DNA of 64,000 bases from Ligustrum vulgare (GCA_963555705.1 OY743168.1:23442139-23506138), one strand, 5' to 3'; positions 22,901 to 35,510 are shown, counted from the stretch's first letter. Numbers and translations are program-made. Notes: generated by a model from the sequence alone, not told the origin.

Positions 22901-23297
22901 TGGAACAAGACTTGTATGCAAAAAATTTGATCGAAATCTGATTACCGCTGAGATAACATCTGGGGAATACATTGGGAAATCAACTTTTTTGCCAAGGATC
23001 CCATTCATTCCATTACAAAACGATAAAACTTCTGTTCAATTTAAAAGAACTCAATTTCCTATTCGTCCGTGCTTTGCAATGACAATTAACAAAGCACAAG
23101 GACAAACTTTAGATTTTGTTGGCTTATATCTACCTCAATCAGTATTCTCACATGGGCAACTTTATGTCGCACTATCGAGAGCAAAAACATCTAAAGATGT
23201 AAGAGTATTATTAAAACCTTCACATCTCGATTCTAGCCATAATCTATGCACAAAGAATGTAGTCTATGAAGAAATACTTTGGTTCATCGAACATTGA
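16917..23297 (+). pseudogene. Helitron Rep-helicase (HUH nuclease and PIF1-like helicase), split by a solo LTR
   Basis: This is the rolling-circle transposase of Helitrons. Coding blocks are 16917-17114, 17232-17637, 19282-19874 and about 19989-23297. Visible parts are a Cys-rich N-terminal block (CVYCNAKKFH, GFCCSSGNIKLH), then SCREYYCYRLQIRE, the HUH motif GLPHAHFLL (His codons around 20553-20561), the catalytic tyrosine block YLYKYVYKGHD (about 20961-20993), Walker A GPGGTGKT (21978-22001), Walker B IIWDEAPM, and late helicase motifs TINKAQGQTLD and VALSRAK. The last exon is open for over 1,100 codons. The gene is broken by a 1,639-bp solo LTR at 17638. The intron at 19875-19988 does not join in phase with the obvious splice sites, so a second defect is possible. 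Confidence 0.9.
17638..19276 (+). mobile_element. solo LTR inserted in the Helitron Rep gene
   Basis: It begins TGATAAGTACG and ends CCGAACA, and is flanked by the perfect 5-bp duplication GGAAT (17633-17637 and 19277-19281). Reading across one copy of the duplication, the Rep frame is continuous (KSNKGI on the left, YTFRVQGQ on the right), which confirms the borders. The end (CTCGTGGGAACGATAC ... GTACACTTGCGGG) resembles LTR ends of plant Ty3 Athila/Tat-type elements. No internal region is present, so recombination between two LTRs has removed it. Confidence 0.92.
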
Positions 23298-24746
23298 TAT
23301 TTAAGGTATTGAGTTCTCTTTTTATCAAGTTTTTTTCTTCTTTTTATCTTCATTATACCTAAATTATAACTTATAGAAACACAATTAAACAAACAAGACA
23401 AATAAAATAAACCACTGTTATGTTTCTTCATTTCCTATTCTATATCAAGATTCTATGCTATGTTTCTTTTACTTGTTTTAGCTAAAAAACAACTCTATTT
23501 GTCTTAAAAAAAACTATCTAAATACTAAGCTTGATTATTACATATTATAAAACAATCAACACATAACAGAAAAAATATTGCTTCTGTTTTCCTTCTTCAC
23601 ATTTATGCCAAACTAGATACCAACTCATGATCCTCATGGATGAAAGAGTAAGTTTTAATGTACATTGTCATTTGCTAAAGAATTTATTATCGTTTGTGGT
23701 TGTCATATCACTCTGCACTCTCCATTACAACATATGTTATTATTACGTATGCATATTTATAAATGAACTTAGACCAAATCTATTGTGTTTAGAGTTAATT
23801 TCATCCAGGTCAATTATTCTGTAGAAAATGTGATCAGATTCACATCATAAACGATTTCAATTTCATATTATAATATAGCCCCCCCCCCCCAAATAATTTA
23901 ATCCATATAATGTTGATCAATACATAGTTGAACACATTATTAGTAAAGAAGAGACTTAAAGCTCCTTCATTTCATTAACATAAAAGTTCAACCTTTTTAT
24001 TTTTAATTTTTTTTAATTTTTTTTGAATTTATGATTTACGTATGTATGCTCAAGCAAGAAACTTTGTTCTTTTGGCTTAATAAGAGATGCACCCTACATT
24101 GGACAAACAAAAATTGTTTTTTACTTTTAATATTTTAATAATGAGGTTGACCATGTAAAGCTTTTCCTCAAAAAAAGGTAGTATTAGCATGTTATATATT
24201 TTGTATATTAATGTGAACATTTTCTTATTTAATTGATAGGACTGCCTGAGCAAAATTGCTACATATCATTCCTTATTGACACGGTTTACAATGCATACAC
24301 ATTTAAAATACTTCGGAGTATCTCAACATGCTGACTTAGGTTACCATTTACACAGTTTAGAATACATACGCGTTTTTATTTTCTTCTCAAATCCCCCCAT
24401 CTGTAAAAATAAATAGAAGAATAATCATGTGAATACATCCCAATATTAATTTGCATAGCGATACTAGAACTATATTTAAGATGAGCTTACGGTCTTCAAA
24501 AAAATTTATATATTTGTTTTTTCCTTTCAAAATGATGATAGTTGTGCATTTTATTGATTCATTTAATCTTTCTATTTATTTTATTTCTACTGTACAAGCT
24601 TTACAAGGTTGAAATTTAGATAGCTGGCCAACATGCGTAATTAGGTAATAACGAATTCTAATTTTAATTCATTTATATTTGTTTCTCTAGATATTCGAGT
24701 ATACAGTATGGTGTGAATCAACATGCAAATTGATCATGGTTTTGCA
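23298..24746. other. gap, no gene seen
   Basis: AT-rich sequence with homopolymer tracts, including a run of C at about 23881-23890. No coding similarity, LTR border or terminal repeat was recognised. Confidence 0.4.
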
Positions 24747-25135
24747 GGTAAAAGGGGAGGCTATGATTACAACGTGAATGAAACTGTCAGTGTTATAACT
24801 GCAAAAACTTTAGAGACTGGTCATATGACATGAGGACTCATGACAGGAATAATGGGTTTGGCTTCGCTGAAGGTTGAAGAATACACTAAAGAAAGCTCTA
24901 ACTGGATAAGGACTTTGGACATGAGTCCAAATGATGAAATTCTTCAGCTGCTGTACAGCAATCATCTGGTTCACATATTGTTCCTTTTTGTATTTGCAAT
25001 GAATAATTTCTGATTGTGGTATTGAATATTTTAGTTTCTAGACATTGAATTACTACTAGGAGTAGGACCTACTGTGGTCAAAGTATTTATTGACACGGGA
25101 TGCAAAATGGTATGGGAGGGTAGGTTTTGATCGTT
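24747..25135 (+). pseudogene. unrecognised gene fragment with stops
   Basis: After a TTTTGCAG acceptor an exon-like stretch encodes short runs such as VNETVSVITAKTLETG and LKVEEYTKESSNWIRTLDMS, with a TGA and a frame change between them. A further stretch near 25055-25120 reads GVGPTVVKVFIDTGC. The codon texture looks like former exons, but I cannot name the source. Confidence 0.35.
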
Positions 25136-25540
25136 TATAATCACAATGCCTTTCTTTACATCTAACTTGATCTAAGTGTTTTTTTACATGAATTTTGAGT
25201 TAACCATATTTCGCACTCATCAAGTTAGTGCTAAGAAATCGTTTTACTATTCTCTTAGAAAACTTGACTGCAATAGTTTTTAATCGCTCATATTCAGGTT
25301 TATTCTTTTCGTTGTACTTGTGAAATAAGAATATTTGACAAATCTGAGTCTTTGTTTTTATTTATTTAGATAGCTTCTAAGAGGATCTTGAAGGAACTGA
25401 AGGATCTATAGAAAGATCAACATACATCTTGGACACTCGTAATATTTTTCAACCGCTTTTGTGAATTTTGTTTTGGTTTCATTATATTTTTTAGAAGCAT
25501 GGTATATTGAGTTGTAATTTTAATGATGATTGGCCATAGG

Positions 25541-25664
25541 GACAAAATCATGATTTTGGCAATGAGGAAAACAAGTGTGCCTGTTGTTAGAATTAACTCA
25601 ACTGTTGAGGCAAATGAGTTCCTGAAGAAGCATTTTTTGTTTGCAGTTGGGATTTTTTTACAGA
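25541..25664 (+). pseudogene. protein disulfide isomerase-like exon fragment
   Basis: After a CCATAG acceptor the frame reads ILAMRKTSVPVVRINSTVEA then NEFLKKHFLFAVGIF. This wording is close to the thioredoxin-fold part of plant PDI-like proteins (PDIL1-5/1-6 class, from memory). Only about 40 residues are present and a stop follows. No catalytic CxxC thioredoxin motif is nearby. Confidence 0.45.
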
Positions 25665-26169
25665 TTTGAGGTATGTTGGTAAATTCGAATACTACATTTA
25701 TCTGGTTTGAAATGATTGAGCATCATTATTGTTTTGACATGTTGATTTATTTGTTTCTTCTTAGGACTTTATGATTTTTTTTTTCTCTTTGGATTTTCTG
25801 TATGACTTTTTGCTTGCTTGTCTAATTTTATAGAAAAAAAAATTATTCTGTTTCACAATTATTTTTGAATAAATTGAGTATTAATATATGAGAAAAACTA
25901 AGAAAGCTGTGATAAAGTAATAATACATCCTTTTATCCTTGCCGTTACATTGGGGATATTTATACACAACAAGTTGAATTTATTTTAAAATTGGAAAGGC
26001 ATTTTTTTGTACAAGATGTTGGGTTACTATGATTTGTTTTTGATTGTCAATATGATAAGATATCAGGCTAGCTGTGTTTCAGTCCAAAAGTTTTTGCTAC
26101 CTCAGATTTAGTTGTGCGCTGATGATAAACTAAGGCTTTCAAGTAATATAAAGTTGTTTTTCTGTCTCC

Positions 26170-28275
26170 AGTTAATGGAGTTTTGAAGCCAAAGCTATCT
26201 TATGAGACTGAAATGCAGAAAGATAAATTGCAGACGGGGATTGAAAACTCTCTCCTCGAGTTGGTGAGAGATTTGAATTTTACTTTACAGCTTTAACCAT
26301 GGAGAATTGAGGCCAAAGTTCAGACGACTTATTCTTTTATCTTCAGCGGAATGATAAAAGCATGCTAAAATTGTTTTCTTCAACATATGATTGATTGTGC
26401 TTTATTACTTACTAATGAAGTTGTGTATCTTATTTTTGGTAAAAGGATAAAGAGAAAATAAAGTGGTTTTGATTATATCTCATAACTTGAATTTTCATTT
26501 AAGTTAAACAGCTAATATTTTATACTATAATTTCTGCGATAATGATAGTTACAGTATTCACTACGAAGTTTACATTTGGATTGTAAGATTTCATTTTTCA
26601 TTGATGAATCTAAAATCAAGTATAATTCTTATTAGATTCAAGAATATTTTCCTAAGAGAATCTAATTATTAACTTTTCCACTGAGAGGCAGCTGGTCAAG
26701 AATGTTGAGGATGTTAGACTGGATGCAAACAAGGAAGGTTCAAGATCTCCTAAGGCTGTGGAAAGTTCCAAGTTTGTCCCTATTAAGCATGAGTTTAGCC
26801 TTAGCAAGGAGGAATCAAGACAAGTTGAGGATGTGGAAATGGCTACATCAAGACAAATTGAGCATATGGAAGTGACAAAATCAGCACAAGTTGACGATGT
26901 GGAAATGACAAAATGAAGAAACTTTGAGGATTTAAAAGTAAAAAAGATTATCAGAAGATGTCCAGGAGTTGAAAACAAAGATAAGTGCCTTGGATTCAAG
27001 CTTAGCTAATTAAGGTTAGTCTTTTCATCACCTGTGCTAAAATTTGGAATTGTGGAGGCACTTACAGATTTAGTGAATTCACATCGTGCATGTGATAGCA
27101 ATGATTGGATAGAATTAAAGAAGAAAATGAAGCTGACATCTTGTTCATTATAATGTCTACCAAAATATGCACTTACCTTTGCAATATGATTCCTTTTGAC
27201 CTCTCGGTTACTATGCTTCAAACATTTATGGTTCTGTACAATTCAAAATATATGCTTACTTTCTGCCAGTTTAAAATATTTGCTTATGTTACCTCCCATG
27301 AATTATTTTATTGGTTTTAATCTAGGAAATTTTGTTGTGACCAAGAAACCTCCCCATCATTCAATTGATTTTGGGCTCACAAAGATGATATCAAGTTCAA
27401 TGAAACAGGCTCTGGAAAAATCAAGCAGAGGCTATATATCATAAGAAAATCTACAATTCAATGATTTCAATGAAAAGTTTTATTATTCCCCATTATCTGA
27501 AACGTTAATTTCCATGGCCCAGTAAAATACTTTCCATGTTTTTCTTTTTGCTAGATACATATTATTTCTTTCTATTTTGGTATTCATGTTTAAACATCTT
27601 TACACAAGTTCACTTTTTATTCTCAAAGTTAATGGTATAATTATCTCTGTTTTGGCTCAAAAAACTTAAAGAGGCTGCTTCTTGCAGGGCGATTACGTGG
27701 CACTTCTTTCTTCCCACGCAGAAATGGGATTACATTTGCACTTGGACATGCCAGAGCAACCAATGGAGATGGCAAATATATTATTTCGTTCTTCAACTCC
27801 ACCAGGTGAAGCTCTTGTAAGCAGATACATCTTGTTCTTCAGTGTTCTTCTCTTTCCATATTATACTGACTTTAGTCTTTGGTCTAGGAATGTGTGAAAT
27901 CTGTGGTTGAGCAAATGAATAAAAACCTGAAGTTCTTGCAGGAAAAGATGAAGCTTGATGAAAAAAAAGCAAAACGTTTTAATCCTGCAAGTTCATGTCA
28001 TTTCCTATATTCCAATGTTATCAGATAGGGAAAAAAAACATTTTTGAAATTAACGTGGACCCAATGTGCAATCATTTTTGTTTATCAAAAAATTATTTAC
28101 TTATTTCAAATGGTCTATTTGCAGTTAATTGGTCTTTTGGAGTTATTGTTATCGCATAATTTGATTCTTAGAAGCTCATTGCCACGTGATAAAATGGAAG
28201 TCGACTCAAAATTTTTGGCCTTTTCCAGAGAGATCGTTAGCACCCCGTTGGTTATGAATGATCCTAAAGCTTGAA
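26170..28275 (+). pseudogene. unrecognised coiled-coil gene pieces with some intact splice sites
   Basis: Exon-like blocks lie at about 26170-26295 (LKPKLSYETEMQKDKLQTGI), 26689-26916 (a Glu/Val-rich block with three diverged copies of a RQVEDVEMATS phrase, then TGA), 27060-27153, 27688-27816 (GDYVALLSSHAEMGLHLHLD onward), 27898-27990 (ECVKSVVEQMNKNLKFLQEK) and 28120-28274. The 27816/27898 junction is a proper GT-AG intron in phase 0. Other blocks end in stops. The source gene was not recognised. It reads as a partly decayed copy of a multi-exon host gene. Confidence 0.4.
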
Positions 28276-30823
28276 ATCCCTAAAGGTTTGTTATAATGGA
28301 CTATATTATTTTTTTCCTACCCAAATAGTCCATAAATATTCTCTACTTGGAATTCAATATAAATACGAATAAATGGACACTAACCATGACTTTTCGGTCT
28401 TCTTTTTTTCTTTTTTACCTTCTCTTTCAGGTTATTCATCATCTTAATTTCTCCGACATTTGTGCTGGTTCACAGTTGAAATGTTAAGATGCAAACTTGA
28501 AAGCATCGAGAAACCATAACCTTGGTGAAATGTTCGACTAATAAATAATAATGTGAATATAATGTTAACATGATTTTGTGGTATTTCGGGTGGATATCAT
28601 TTGAATAAAACCCATGCAGGTTGACCATAAGATAGGGGGTTTGACGATTTGATTATATGTCAAAGGAAAAAATATGTACCAAAAAATATTTTATTTGCCT
28701 GTGAGACTCACAAGCAATATCATTTATTCTTGTTTACTCGAGTGTTGGAAGTGTCTTAGGGTAAATATCATAGGCCACAATATCCTTGTCCCTAATCATG
28801 CATTTCTAATCAAGAATTCTATTTCTCTTTTTCACTTTATTTGTTTGACTTTGTGTTCCTTAGCAATATATGGGACTTGGTACATTAAAGTCCAATCAAA
28901 ACTTTACTAGACACAATATTTTCAAACATTAAATTCTAAATTTTATTATTCTAGGGACAAATTGCAGCTGAATTGGAGCAGCTCTGGCATCCAATTAATG
29001 GTGAATTTCATATCATTTCATTAATATAGTTCAGAACTATGTGCATTTCGACACAATTTTTGCCCAGGAACTTAATGCATACCAACTTCACCACCTTAGT
29101 GTCATGACTTATTCACGACTTATTCCATATTCTTTATCTGATGGAGATTCACATGCACACATCCACTTCAGGGTCTATTTTAAAGCTACAAATTACATTT
29201 TTCTTGAGAATTAGATGAAATATTTTACCATTTCTTGATATGGGCTTGTTTTTTGAAATTTACATGTTTTTTTTCGCCTTTTCAAACAGATACAGATATT
29301 TGGTTCCTAGATGAAATCTTGAGAAATTGAGCAAACCCACTTCAGATTTTGGATTCTTTCAAGTAAGTTTTTCAGGTTGTAATTATCATATTATATTATG
29401 AATTTAAGTTATTTTGATGTGATATTTCTTGATCTTAACAATCAAATTTTAAGATCTTCATTTGTAAGAAAAATTATAATTAAGAATTGGCTTGTAATGT
29501 CTAGATCTGTTTGATGTTATATAGTTGTGGCTTTCTTGTTTGTAACATAATAAATAATGCACATTGGCCATTGCTTTGAATGATGCATGAAGTTTGTTAA
29601 AATGGACAAGAGAGTGCCATCAAAAGCATAGTGGAGGTTGTTAAAGCTGCCTAGGAGCATAGGTGGTATACTAGGCTTGAGATTAGACACACACTAAGTA
29701 ATATATTAGATTCAGATATGGAAACTATGACATTTATTTAATTATTTCATCTTTGAGTGAATAATGTCACTAATTAGTAATTAGTTCCAGTTGAAGCATT
29801 AAATCTAATTGATATTTCAAGCAGCAATATCCTATGGTTATGCATAGCCATTTTAACAAAATTCAATAACTTTGTTGTGATTTGTGTATAAGATAGAACC
29901 ACGATTATTTATTTAGTATTCCAAATATCGGATTCATATGAAATAACTTCTTACATCTACAACGTCAAGTATATATCCATCAACCATATTAATTCAAATA
30001 TTTTTCCAAAATGTTTACGGAAAAAAAAGTGGAATCTTTAAATTAACGAAAAAAGAATCAGCCGGACTTTTGGGAAGTTTAAAGGCTAGGTTATTAATGT
30101 GCTCGAATAAACTGAATGTAGAACCTTTATTTAGTAATACTCTTGGTAGCTTTCTCTATTCACAGTCTGGTATCTCTCTTCTGTTACAGTTGTTTGTGTT
30201 GATATTTTCTTCACAGTTTTTTAAGATATAATATAAAACATAAACAATATCTTTGTATCAACCCCCAAACTTATAAGTATACAATTTGCTTTTTTTTTTT
30301 TTTTTTGTCCCTCCAGGTAGCTTTTACTTTTCGAAAGTTTTTTTCCGCACTCTCTTCCTTATGCATGCTCTGAATCTTCTTAGTAGATTGCGTGACTTGC
30401 AAGGTGCTATTGAATGATTTGAAGCCTCATACTCTTTAAGATTTTCTTGCATCCATTTCTTAGAGGACTAATTTCAACTTTGCTTTCTGCATGTTATTTG
30501 AAGTGGTGAAAATATTCATGTAGATGACCCTAATTTTTTTGAGCAAGTTTTTCGGATGCTTCTGCTGTTGTCTTGCATCTTATTTAGAAAATCCACATCA
30601 TCTGCTGGGGAATCAGGAAGGATGCTTAAATATTTAAAATTTTAAAACATTAGTTTCATTTATCATATTCACCACTTGCTTGATGCAATGTACATTATCG
30701 ATGTCTAAAAGTGTGGTTGTTTATGCTCAGAAATTATATTGTCTGTTTGAGGGATTTTTTTTAATTTTCTTTAAAATGTGCTGTTCTTGCACATTCTCCA
30801 AATTTTTGGTATTACAACTTCAG
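28276..30823. other. gap with little recognisable content
   Basis: AT-rich sequence with a few exon-like scraps (for example GQIAAELEQLWHPIN near 28955-29000) and long poly-T at 30290-30306. No complete gene, LTR or terminal repeat was identified. Confidence 0.35.
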
Positions 30824-31321
30824 GTATTTATCTCGAATCAGCATCCAATATCATACTAAATAGCAGAGGTGTATGAATGGAACACGAAAAATTGGTGATG
30901 TACTAAATAGCCGGACTATGGATGATTTTAAGTTCCATCAACGATTTTGAGGTAGAGAATTTAGTTATGTGGGGCCCACATTTCCTGAGAATTTGTCCAA
31001 TAATGCAGAGGTGGAAGAGTTCTGCAGCTGCACAGTGAGCACCATATGGCACTATCATGGCGGCTGCCTCGTCGGGAAGGTTGTTGATCGCAAGCTCAAA
31101 GTTGTTGGAATTGATTCTTTGAGAGTGGTGGATGGTTCTACTTTTACACTGTCACCAGGGACCAATCCCCAGGCCACTCTTTTGATGCTTGGAAGGTAAG
31201 AATCCTGCATACTTTATGTTCCTGTTCTGTTGTAGCAAGAAGGATTTTAAGATTCTTGAAAACTTATGGTTTCTCGTTATAGGTACTTTGGTTTGAAGCT
31301 GCTAAAAGAGCGAACGAGATA
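30824..31321 (+). pseudogene. C-terminal fragment of a HOTHEAD/mandelonitrile-lyase-like GMC oxidoreductase
   Basis: The frame reads GTRKIGDVLNSRTMDDFKFH, then a TGA, then FPENLSNNAEVEEFC and TVSTIWHYHGGC, followed by GKVVDRKLKVVGIDSLRVVD and SPGTNPQATLLMLGR. This is the conserved C-terminal FAD- and substrate-side region of the plant GMC family; the His of WHYHGG is the catalytic-region histidine. A GT-AG intron (31196-31282) joins in phase to a last short exon ending with TAA at 31319-31321. There is an internal stop, a frame change near 30873 and no N-terminal FAD-binding part, so it is a truncated copy. Confidence 0.85.
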
Positions 31322-32092
31322 AGTATGACTTTGCACTCATTCATTTAGTATGTCATTTTAATTCAGTGTACTTTGTTGTATGTTCTCTGCGGTACTGAGA
31401 TTAGGCAGAAGAGACTGTACTGGTTGAATCCGATTCATAATATTGTTGTAATAAATTTCAATTGCAGCTTAAATGTTCTTATTTACTACAAATTCCTGAT
31501 AGCAAAACACGACTTGCTTAGAAGGTCTGCTGATATATCATTTCAGTTGATCTAACTTTTAAGATATATATACAAGATGAATAAAATGCACCCTTCGATA
31601 TGTAGAATGTAGGAAAGATGAATTCAGTCTTAACATCATATGATTTGGTACATGACCTAAAAAAATCATTGGTTTTTTTTTTGGCAACTTGGATCTGCAT
31701 CAAGTGGGAGTGAATGATTCTTTTCTTGATGGTTCACTATAAGGGTTCGGAATAAGTCAACACAGTTCGGTTTGGATAAATTTCAACCCAAACTGACCCA
31801 ATTAAGCTTTTAAACTGAACCAACCCAAACCGTCGTTCTGTTTGGACTTTTGTCCAAATTGATACTCAGAAAATTGATAATTGACACATTGAAATTTTCA
31901 ATTTGAAAAAACATATCTTCAAATAAACAATTTGTAAAATTATCTTCAAATGAACTTGATAATTGACACACTTGACGGTCCGAACTCCGACGTGCATACT
32001 ACTTATTTGATACCTGTTGAAAACATGCAAGGAAATGGTATTAAAGCCACAAAAGTTAGATCATCAACTTCTTCTGTTTCGCCCTTTGGCGC

Positions 32093-32094
<2 letters not shown>
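31322..32094. other. gap, MITE-like texture only
   Basis: No gene was seen. The stretch near 31740-31860 (GTTCGGTTTGGATAAATTTC, CCAACCCAAACCG) has the texture of plant non-autonomous DNA transposons, but borders were not identified. Confidence 0.35.

Positions 32095-32140
<46 letters not shown>
32095..32140. repeat. (GA)23 microsatellite
   Basis: Uninterrupted GA dinucleotides for 46 bp, directly after GGCGC. Confidence 0.95.
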
Positions 32141-32143
<3 letters not shown>

Positions 32144-32368
32144 ATATTTATTATTAATTTGTGCGAAGTCCAATACAAAATCTTAAATCGGATTTGAATT
32201 ACAAAATTTCTTCTTCGACTTCATTTTACAATGACTGCAGTCTGCAGAGAGTACAAACAAATGACAATAACTTCTCGCAAGCAACATAGAAAAGAAGCTC
32301 TCCCCGTGATCTATATTTTCCGACATGACGTTTTTGAAATCGAGTACTACTGCATAGCGAACACAAGT

Positions 32369-32514
32369 TTAAGGTTGAGCCTTCCACAGAGATGATATGT
32401 CAGCCACAGCTTCTCCAACTGTAAGATACAATCCTTCCAAATCAAAGGACTCCAAAATATTTGATTGATGCAGCTTTTCCATTACACTTCCAACAGGATT
32501 TTCTCTGTGAAGTA
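32369..32514 (-). pseudogene. last exon of a sulfate transporter (STAS domain end), fragment
   Basis: On the minus strand, after a TTCACAG acceptor, the frame reads ENPVGSVMEKLHQSNILESF, then LEGLYLTVGEAVADISSLWK, and ends AQP with TAA at 32371-32369. This matches the C-terminus of plant SULTR-type sulfate transporters, the last helices and strands of the STAS domain. No membrane-domain exon was found upstream on this strand, where an unrelated frame starts within 600 bp. The exon itself is undamaged. Confidence 0.75.
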
Positions 32515-33100
32515 TACAAAAATGTTAAAACATTTTCCCTTTGTAATTCTTTCAACTTCCCCTCATTTAAAGCCTGTTTGCTAATAGGATTTTTTCCCCC
32601 CGATGATTGTGTGGTTTAAATTTTTTTTAAAAATTCACAATCTTTTGAGTTGATTCAAAATGGATTATTGAGACGTTAAACCACGTAAGACAAGAAATTG
32701 CTCTTCTATGATGCGTAATTCTTTTCGTTTAGATGGTATAACTTGTTTTTAAAGGATCTTCTCTCCTCAAAAATCTCTACATTCTGTTTCTGTATGTCAT
32801 CGACTTTGCTATGCCCATTCCTCACTCTTATTTACCTGGTTTCAACTTCACAAGTTCAAGCATTCTTTTTATCAACGAGATCAATCTTCTCTTCTTCACA
32901 AGAATGAATAGATCAAAATAAAATTAACATAAGATGCTAAAATTATATTACTAGAAATGAATAGCATTCATTCCGTACAAACAACTTCAAAAAACGATAC
33001 GGAAAGTGAACTTCAAACCAAATATCAACACGTCCATACTTCTCTACACATATATAACAAAACAAAAGGCTCGATATATAAAATAGATACTAAACGGTAT

Positions 33101-33754
33101 TCATTCGTTATCACTTCGGAATGAAATGTATCCCATCATATCACATATCAAATTCACCATAGCAGGCATTGGCATCGTTCCAATATATTCTTTCATTAAG
33201 TCGCGACGAATCTTTTTCGGATCTACTTCCGCATTCACCTTAACTCTACTCTTGAACTCTTCAGCCAACGATACCATGTCCTTGAAAGGAATGTAACGAA
33301 TATGCGGGATCTGATATAAGTCACAACCGAATATACTCTCAATCTCTTTCTCCAACTCTTCGTCTGTAAGCCCACAAAAGTTAATATAATATAACGGTTC
33401 AGTAAAAATGTCCAACATTGCTTCTCTACGAACTACCTGACTCAAGAAATCACACCTTTCCCTTTCCTTGTTTTTTTCCATATACGCACTAATCAATGTT
33501 TCATCAAGAGAAATGAAACTATTTTCAACACTACAATTTGGATTTTCAACATAGACCATGATCTGTTTTTTTTTTCCAGTTTCAATTGTAATTTTTGGCC
33601 TGTTCATCTCTTCATTAGTTTCTGCCATTGAATTCAGCCGAAGTATTACCTTAAACAAACCAGGCACAGGTGTTAAGAATTGCAATACTCCATTCGCTCC
33701 AGGAATTTCCACTTGTAGAAGAAGAGGACTCGAGGTAGAACTGGAAGCCATCAC
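33101..33754 (-). CDS. unrecognised 217-aa protein
   Basis: A single open exon starts MMASSSTSSPLLLQVEIPGA and ends ISFRSDNE. No signal peptide or clear membrane segment is seen. The middle has Cys, Tyr and Phe (EPLYYINFCGLTDEELEKEI) and the C-terminal part is amphipathic and charged. The composition and lack of stops argue for a real or recently real protein, but I recognise no family. It stands alone between captured gene fragments on one side and the B3 gene on the other. It could be a small plant-specific family or another captured piece. Confidence 0.5.
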   Translation of the reverse strand: MMASSSTSSPLLLQVEIPGANGVLQFLTPVPGLFKVILRLNSMAETNEEMNRPKITIETGKKKQIMVYVENPNCSVENSFISLDETLISAYMEKNKERERCDFLSQVVRREAMLDIFTEPLYYINFCGLTDEELEKEIESIFGCDLYQIPHIRYIPFKDMVSLAEEFKSRVKVNAEVDPKKIRRDLMKEYIGTMPMPAMVNLICDMMGYISFRSDNE

Positions 33755-34929
33755 AACGAAATTAAATTCTTATTACTAAGAAAAAAAACCACGTCTATTC
33801 CACTGTCGACAATAACACCTTATTCTTCAGATTCAGAGATATGGTTTTAGTGATAACTGATACATTATACTTATACAATTCAAATAGATAAAATATCTCA
33901 TAACAAAGTTAAAAAAATAATAAAATAATACATGTCAGCCTCATTATAGAAGCAAAACTTTATTTCTCCAAAAGTGTTTTTCAAGTACGATGGACCCAGT
34001 TAATGGCTCAAATTTAAACTTTATTTTTTTTGTTCACTCAGATATCTTTTTCCCATTTAATGGCTCAAATTTAAACATTATTTTTTTTTTCACTCAGATA
34101 TCTTTTTTCTGAATTCTATTCGTTTGATAAACGACACTTTGTAGATATTTTCACATTATCTCTGGTTTGGCAACCGTGCAGATAGAAATTAGTCTCATCC
34201 AGATCTATTCTCTCCAAAAAGTACATAAACGTTCTTCCCTCTCTGGGTCTCTCTCTCGACACTTCCGTCTCCAAAAATATACTACAAGAAGAACTAAAAA
34301 TCTACACAAGAAGGCCAGGTGGTTTTTGACCGCGGCGTCGAAGAAACACTCGACCTAAGTCTAAAACACATGTTAGTCAAGTATTAAGAAGATATTTAAA
34401 AAATGTATTCAGTAAACATGTTAAAAAAATGTTAAGAAAATCTTTTATACACATGTTAATTTGTATATTAAATTTGTCTACCAATCTTTTATCCTTCACG
34501 TGCATTCTACGCACTATTATCTTTACAGTTCACACTTCATTCACACACACACATACACACACACACACACACTTTCTCTGAGGTTGCCCTTATCTTCTTC
34601 CAGATTATGGAAAAAAAAAGTTCATTTGTCTGATTTTTATCCAATCAAGTACTACACATTGTAGGCTCTGAATTTGATCTATATCCCATCCTATTGACCG
34701 ACTGACTCCTCTTGCTCTCATTATACGTCTTCTCTTACCCAATTTTTTTTCTACTGTTGACCCTCACTTTCATCCAGCCTCACTGTAACGAACCCATTTA
34801 CTTCAACGAATACAGAATACACAGTAAACGGAAATCTCCTATAACATAAGCCACTCTTTTGCGTTCAACAAGTTATCACTTGCAGGTATGCTTTACACGA
34901 TTTTGTATTCAATCGTTTGCATAAATAAT
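33755..34929. other. gap with a tandem duplication and a possible leader
   Basis: No recognised gene. 34000-34112 holds two copies, 57 bp apart, of TAATGGCTCAAATTTAAAC ... CACTCAGATATCTTTTT. Around 34545-34572 there is a (CA)n tract. The sequence near 34780-34885 (ending CACTTGCAG before GTATGC) looks like a 5' untranslated exon of the following B3 gene. Confidence 0.4.
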
Positions 34930-35510
34930 AGAACATGTCAACTTTTTTTTTCCTGAATATTTTATACATGTCGAAATTTAACCTATTACATAAACATGGA
35001 AATAAATATATAGTTTTCTAAATTAACAATTTTCTAATATTTTTCAATGCTCGTTTTTTTGTTTTGCGGTAATTTAACTGCGTTTGTTCTATTTAGGGAT
35101 GTATTCATTTTGGTGATTTCACTATTTCCTTCATAGTACAGACATAATAGAAGGCATAAATACATTTAATAAATGATAGAAAATTAAACTACAAATAATA
35201 AAAAACTGATTGAAGAGAACATGTTCAATTTTTTTCATTCAAAAATCAAATATTTTTTAAAAAATATGTCCATTTTTTGTTCTCAATAATTTATACAAAT
35301 GTCAAATTTTTAGTTCTCATGTACACATGAAAATAAATATATGAGTTTAGTAATAAACTATCCCATAATATATATATATTTACGTCATTTTTTTACAATC
35401 ATTTGATTTCATTTGTTGTGTTTGGAAACTTATACATTTTCATTACTTCACATTTACCTTCATAAGACAATGTATTACCGTGCATAAATGAATTTAAAAA
35501 ATCATTAAAC
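34930..35510 (+). repeat. two related intronic repeat units, also present near 16030
   Basis: Units at 34930-35190 and 35265-35510 share ordered landmarks: a GAATATTTTATACATGTC-like phrase, then ACATGGAAATAAATATAT, then GGCATAAAT(A/G)(A/C)ATTTAA. The same order appears at 16030-16230, upstream of the Helitron Rep exons (TACATGTCGACA, CACATGGAAATGGAAATGAA, CAGGCATAAATTATTTTAT). The alignment was done by eye, so percent identity was not computed. Confidence 0.5.

Noticed and set aside
23881..23890. Poly-C run as a biological boundary
   Set aside because: A simple homopolymer, possibly variable or an assembly artefact. No feature ends there.
25055..25120. Aspartic protease fragment (KVFIDTGCKMVW)
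   Set aside because: Only about 20 residues suggest it, and the active-site context (DTGC rather than DTGS/T) is poor. Mentioned only as part of an unrecognised fragment.
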